Assembly (NCBI GenBank): GCA_031271875.1
Contig: JAISVD010000166.1
Location: 1 to 8,504, forward strand
Origin: Spirochaetaceae bacterium
GTDB taxonomy: Bacteria > Spirochaetota > Spirochaetia > Treponematales > Treponemataceae
Length of the DNA: 8,504 nucleotides
Direction: 5' to 3'
Part shown: piece by piece, positions 6,951 through 8,504 of the stretch
How positions within the stretch are numbered: position 1 is the stretch's first letter
Layout: every line of letters begins with the position of its first letter
Made by a program: the position numbers and the translations under genes
The notes under the pieces: model-generated
What the model saw: only the letters and a program-made list of their open reading frames with translations
Database searches by the model: none
Told to the model about the DNA's origin: nothing

Positions 6951-8504
6951 CGTCCCGCTCCGCCGTTTCAGCCCCCGCCTCCGTCTGGTCCGCCGTGTGC
7001 AGATAGTTGCACTCCGGATTGATACAGGACTTGTAGGCCCCGTGCTTCTTGTCGTATTTTTCCACAAGAAACTGTCCGCATTCGGGGCAGACGGCGTTTA
7101 TGGGCTTGAAATGGCTGATAAAATCGCACTCCGGGTAGTTTGTGCAGCCGTAGAATTCCTTTCCCCGGCCCTTTGTCTTGCGGGCCACAATATCGCCGCC
7201 GCAGCCCGGACGGGGACATTTCGCGAGGGGGATGGAACGGGTGTTCCGGCACTCCGGGAACCCGGTACAGGCGAGGAAGAACCCGAACCGGCCCAGCTTT
7301 TTCACCATCGGCTTTCCGCAAAGCTCGCAGACCGTATCCGTCGGTTCATCCATCATACCCTTGAAACTTTCAAGGGTATCCATCACCTCGTCCACCCGGT
7401 TCTTGAAGGGGTGAAAAAAATCCCCTATCAGCGAGGGCCACTCCACGTGGTCCTCCTCGACCTCATCCAACTGGTTTTCCAGGTTCGCGGTAAAGTTCAC
7501 ATCCACCACCGCGGGGAAGTATTCCACCAGGATATCGTTTATCATCCTCCCCAGCTGGGTCGGCACAAGCTGCTTGTTGCTCCGGGTCACATAATAGCGA
7601 TCCAGCAGCACCGAAATAATCGGCGCGTAGGTTGAAGGACGTCCGATCCCCCGCTCCTCCAGGGTCTTGACGATTGAGGCGTCGGTAAACCGGGCGGGCC
7701 CCTGAGTAAAATGCTGCTCGGGGTAGAATTTCAGCGGTTCCAGAGTCTCTCCGATCTTGAGGACGGGAAGAACCACATCCTTCTCCTCCTTGGAGGAGAG
7801 GGTCTTTATGACCCGGTAGAAACCCTTTTCTATCACCCTGGTCGCGGAGAGCCGGAAAAGCGCTTCCCCGGCCTTTATGTCAACGCTGGTGGTACGGCTG
7901 CGGGCGTTGTTCATCTGGCTTGAGACAAACCGTTCCCATATTATCGAATAGAGCCGGAGCTGATCCCGGCTGAGATACTCCTTCACATAATCGGGGGTAT
8001 AGGAAACAAAGGTAGGCCGGATCGCCTCGTGGGCGTCCTGCGCTTTTTTCTCCACCGAATATTCGATAGCCGCAGCGGGCAGCTCCGCGGGATAGTTTTC
8101 GCCTATCCACTGGCGGACCTCGGCCAGCGCGGACTGGGAGATGCGTACCGAGTCGGTACGCATATACGTGATAAGTCCCACCCGGGTGGAACCGATATTG
8201 ATACCCTCATAGAGCTGCTGGGCGATCTGCATGGTCTTCTTGGAGGTAAACCCGAGCCTGTTCGCGGCAACCTGCTGGAGCTTTGAGGTAGTGAAGGCAG
8301 GTTTGGGGCGTATGGTTTTTTCTGCGGTTTTGATATCGCTGACTTCACAGGGAGCGTTCTGTATCTCGTCGATAATCAGCTGAACATCGGCCTTTGAGGA
8401 GAGGGAGGGCTTTTTCCCCTGATACTGGCCAAGCTGTGCGGGAAACTGGGAGTGTCCCGTGCGAAAATCCGCATCCAGAGTCAAGTACTCTTCGGGGATG
8501 ACCT
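6934..8504 (-). CDS. topA: DNA topoisomerase I (type IA), 5' end beyond window
   Basis: Type IA topoisomerase I relaxes negative supercoils through a 5'-phosphotyrosine intermediate. The window holds the C-terminal 522 residues; the frame is open through the right edge (VIPEEYLTLDADF), so an in-frame TTG at 8484 is not the start and the Toprim region lies outside. The active-site Tyr is in GLITYMRTDSVRIS, codon 8164-8166. The motifs AHEAIRPT and ERGIGRPSTYAPII of the family follow. The C-terminus carries three four-cysteine zinc ribbons, in order 7249-7329 (CELC...C...C), 7126-7218 (CPRPGC...C...C) and 7009-7089 (CPEC...C...C), each with all four cysteines, then a short acidic tail. It overlaps the recombinase start by 17 nt. 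The call is secure. Confidence 0.97.
   Translation of the reverse strand, partial: VIPEEYLTLDADFRTGHSQFPAQLGQYQGKKPSLSSKADVQLIIDEIQNAPCEVSDIKTAEKTIRPKPAFTTSKLQQVAANRLGFTSKKTMQIAQQLYEGINIGSTRVGLITYMRTDSVRISQSALAEVRQWIGENYPAELPAAAIEYSVEKKAQDAHEAIRPTFVSYTPDYVKEYLSRDQLRLYSIIWERFVSSQMNNARSRTTSVDIKAGEALFRLSATRVIEKGFYRVIKTLSSKEEKDVVLPVLKIGETLEPLKFYPEQHFTQGPARFTDASIVKTLEERGIGRPSTYAPIISVLLDRYYVTRSNKQLVPTQLGRMINDILVEYFPAVVDVNFTANLENQLDEVEEDHVEWPSLIGDFFHPFKNRVDEVMDTLESFKGMMDEPTDTVCELCGKPMVKKLGRFGFFLACTGFPECRNTRSIPLAKCPRPGCGGDIVARKTKGRGKEFYGCTNYPECDFISHFKPINAVCPECGQFLVEKYDKKHGAYKSCINPECNYLHTADQTEAGAETAERDDEGTD

Noticed and set aside
6951..7067. Upstream extension of the recombinase frame to a TTG at 7067
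   Set aside because: The added 39 residues are Arg/Thr-rich, lie inside the topA zinc-ribbon coding region and are not Xer-like. ATG at 6950 has a good ribosome site.
8482..8484. TTG at 8484 as the topA start
   Set aside because: The frame continues upstream to the window edge with family-like sequence (VIPEEY). The Toprim region must lie further upstream, so this is an internal Leu codon.

Overview
The window is a tightly packed run of nine genes, all on the minus strand. In transcription order (right to left) they are topA (5' end outside the window), a xerC/codV-type tyrosine recombinase, hslV, hslU, flgB, flgC, fliE, fliF and fliG (3' end outside the window). Protein style points to a spirochaete of the Treponema/Spirochaeta group: FliF starts MNEWLKKLF, FliG resembles the FliG copy encoded beside FliF in that group, and the gene order fits. 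The moderately GC-rich sequence suggests a free-living or gut lineage rather than T. pallidum or Borrelia. This assignment is from memory of the families, not from a search.

Right part (about 3942-8504): chromosome maintenance and proteolysis. TopA relaxes negative supercoils. The recombinase resembles XerC/CodV, the chromosome-dimer resolution family. HslV and HslU form the ATP-dependent ClpQY protease. These four genes overlap or nearly touch (17-nt overlap, 14-nt overlap, 2-nt gap) and look translationally coupled. HslV most likely starts at a GTG at 6004, which leaves an 11-residue leader before its catalytic threonine. HslU carries an unusually long low-complexity insert in its I domain.

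Left part (1-3886): the start of a flagellar basal-body operon. It encodes the proximal rod proteins FlgB and FlgC, the rod/MS-ring adaptor FliE, the MS-ring FliF and the rotor protein FliG. These are periplasmic flagella if the host is a spirochaete. Gaps between these genes are 1 to 70 nt.

The 55-nt gap between hslU and flgB holds a good match to a sigma-28 (FliA/SigD) promoter, TAAA-N15-GCCGATGT, placed just ahead of the flgB ribosome binding site. The 70-nt gap between fliE and fliF can form an 11-bp hairpin, and one arm of it could instead pair with the fliF ribosome binding site. The gene order matches Bacillus subtilis topA-(trmFO)-codV-clpQ-clpY-(codY)-flgB-flgC-fliE-fliF-fliG, without trmFO and codY.

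I saw no mobile elements, CRISPR arrays, RNA genes or pseudogenes, and no stretch over 100 bases without a gene. This is conserved core sequence. The points worth a second look are regulatory sites and protein extensions, not a new system.
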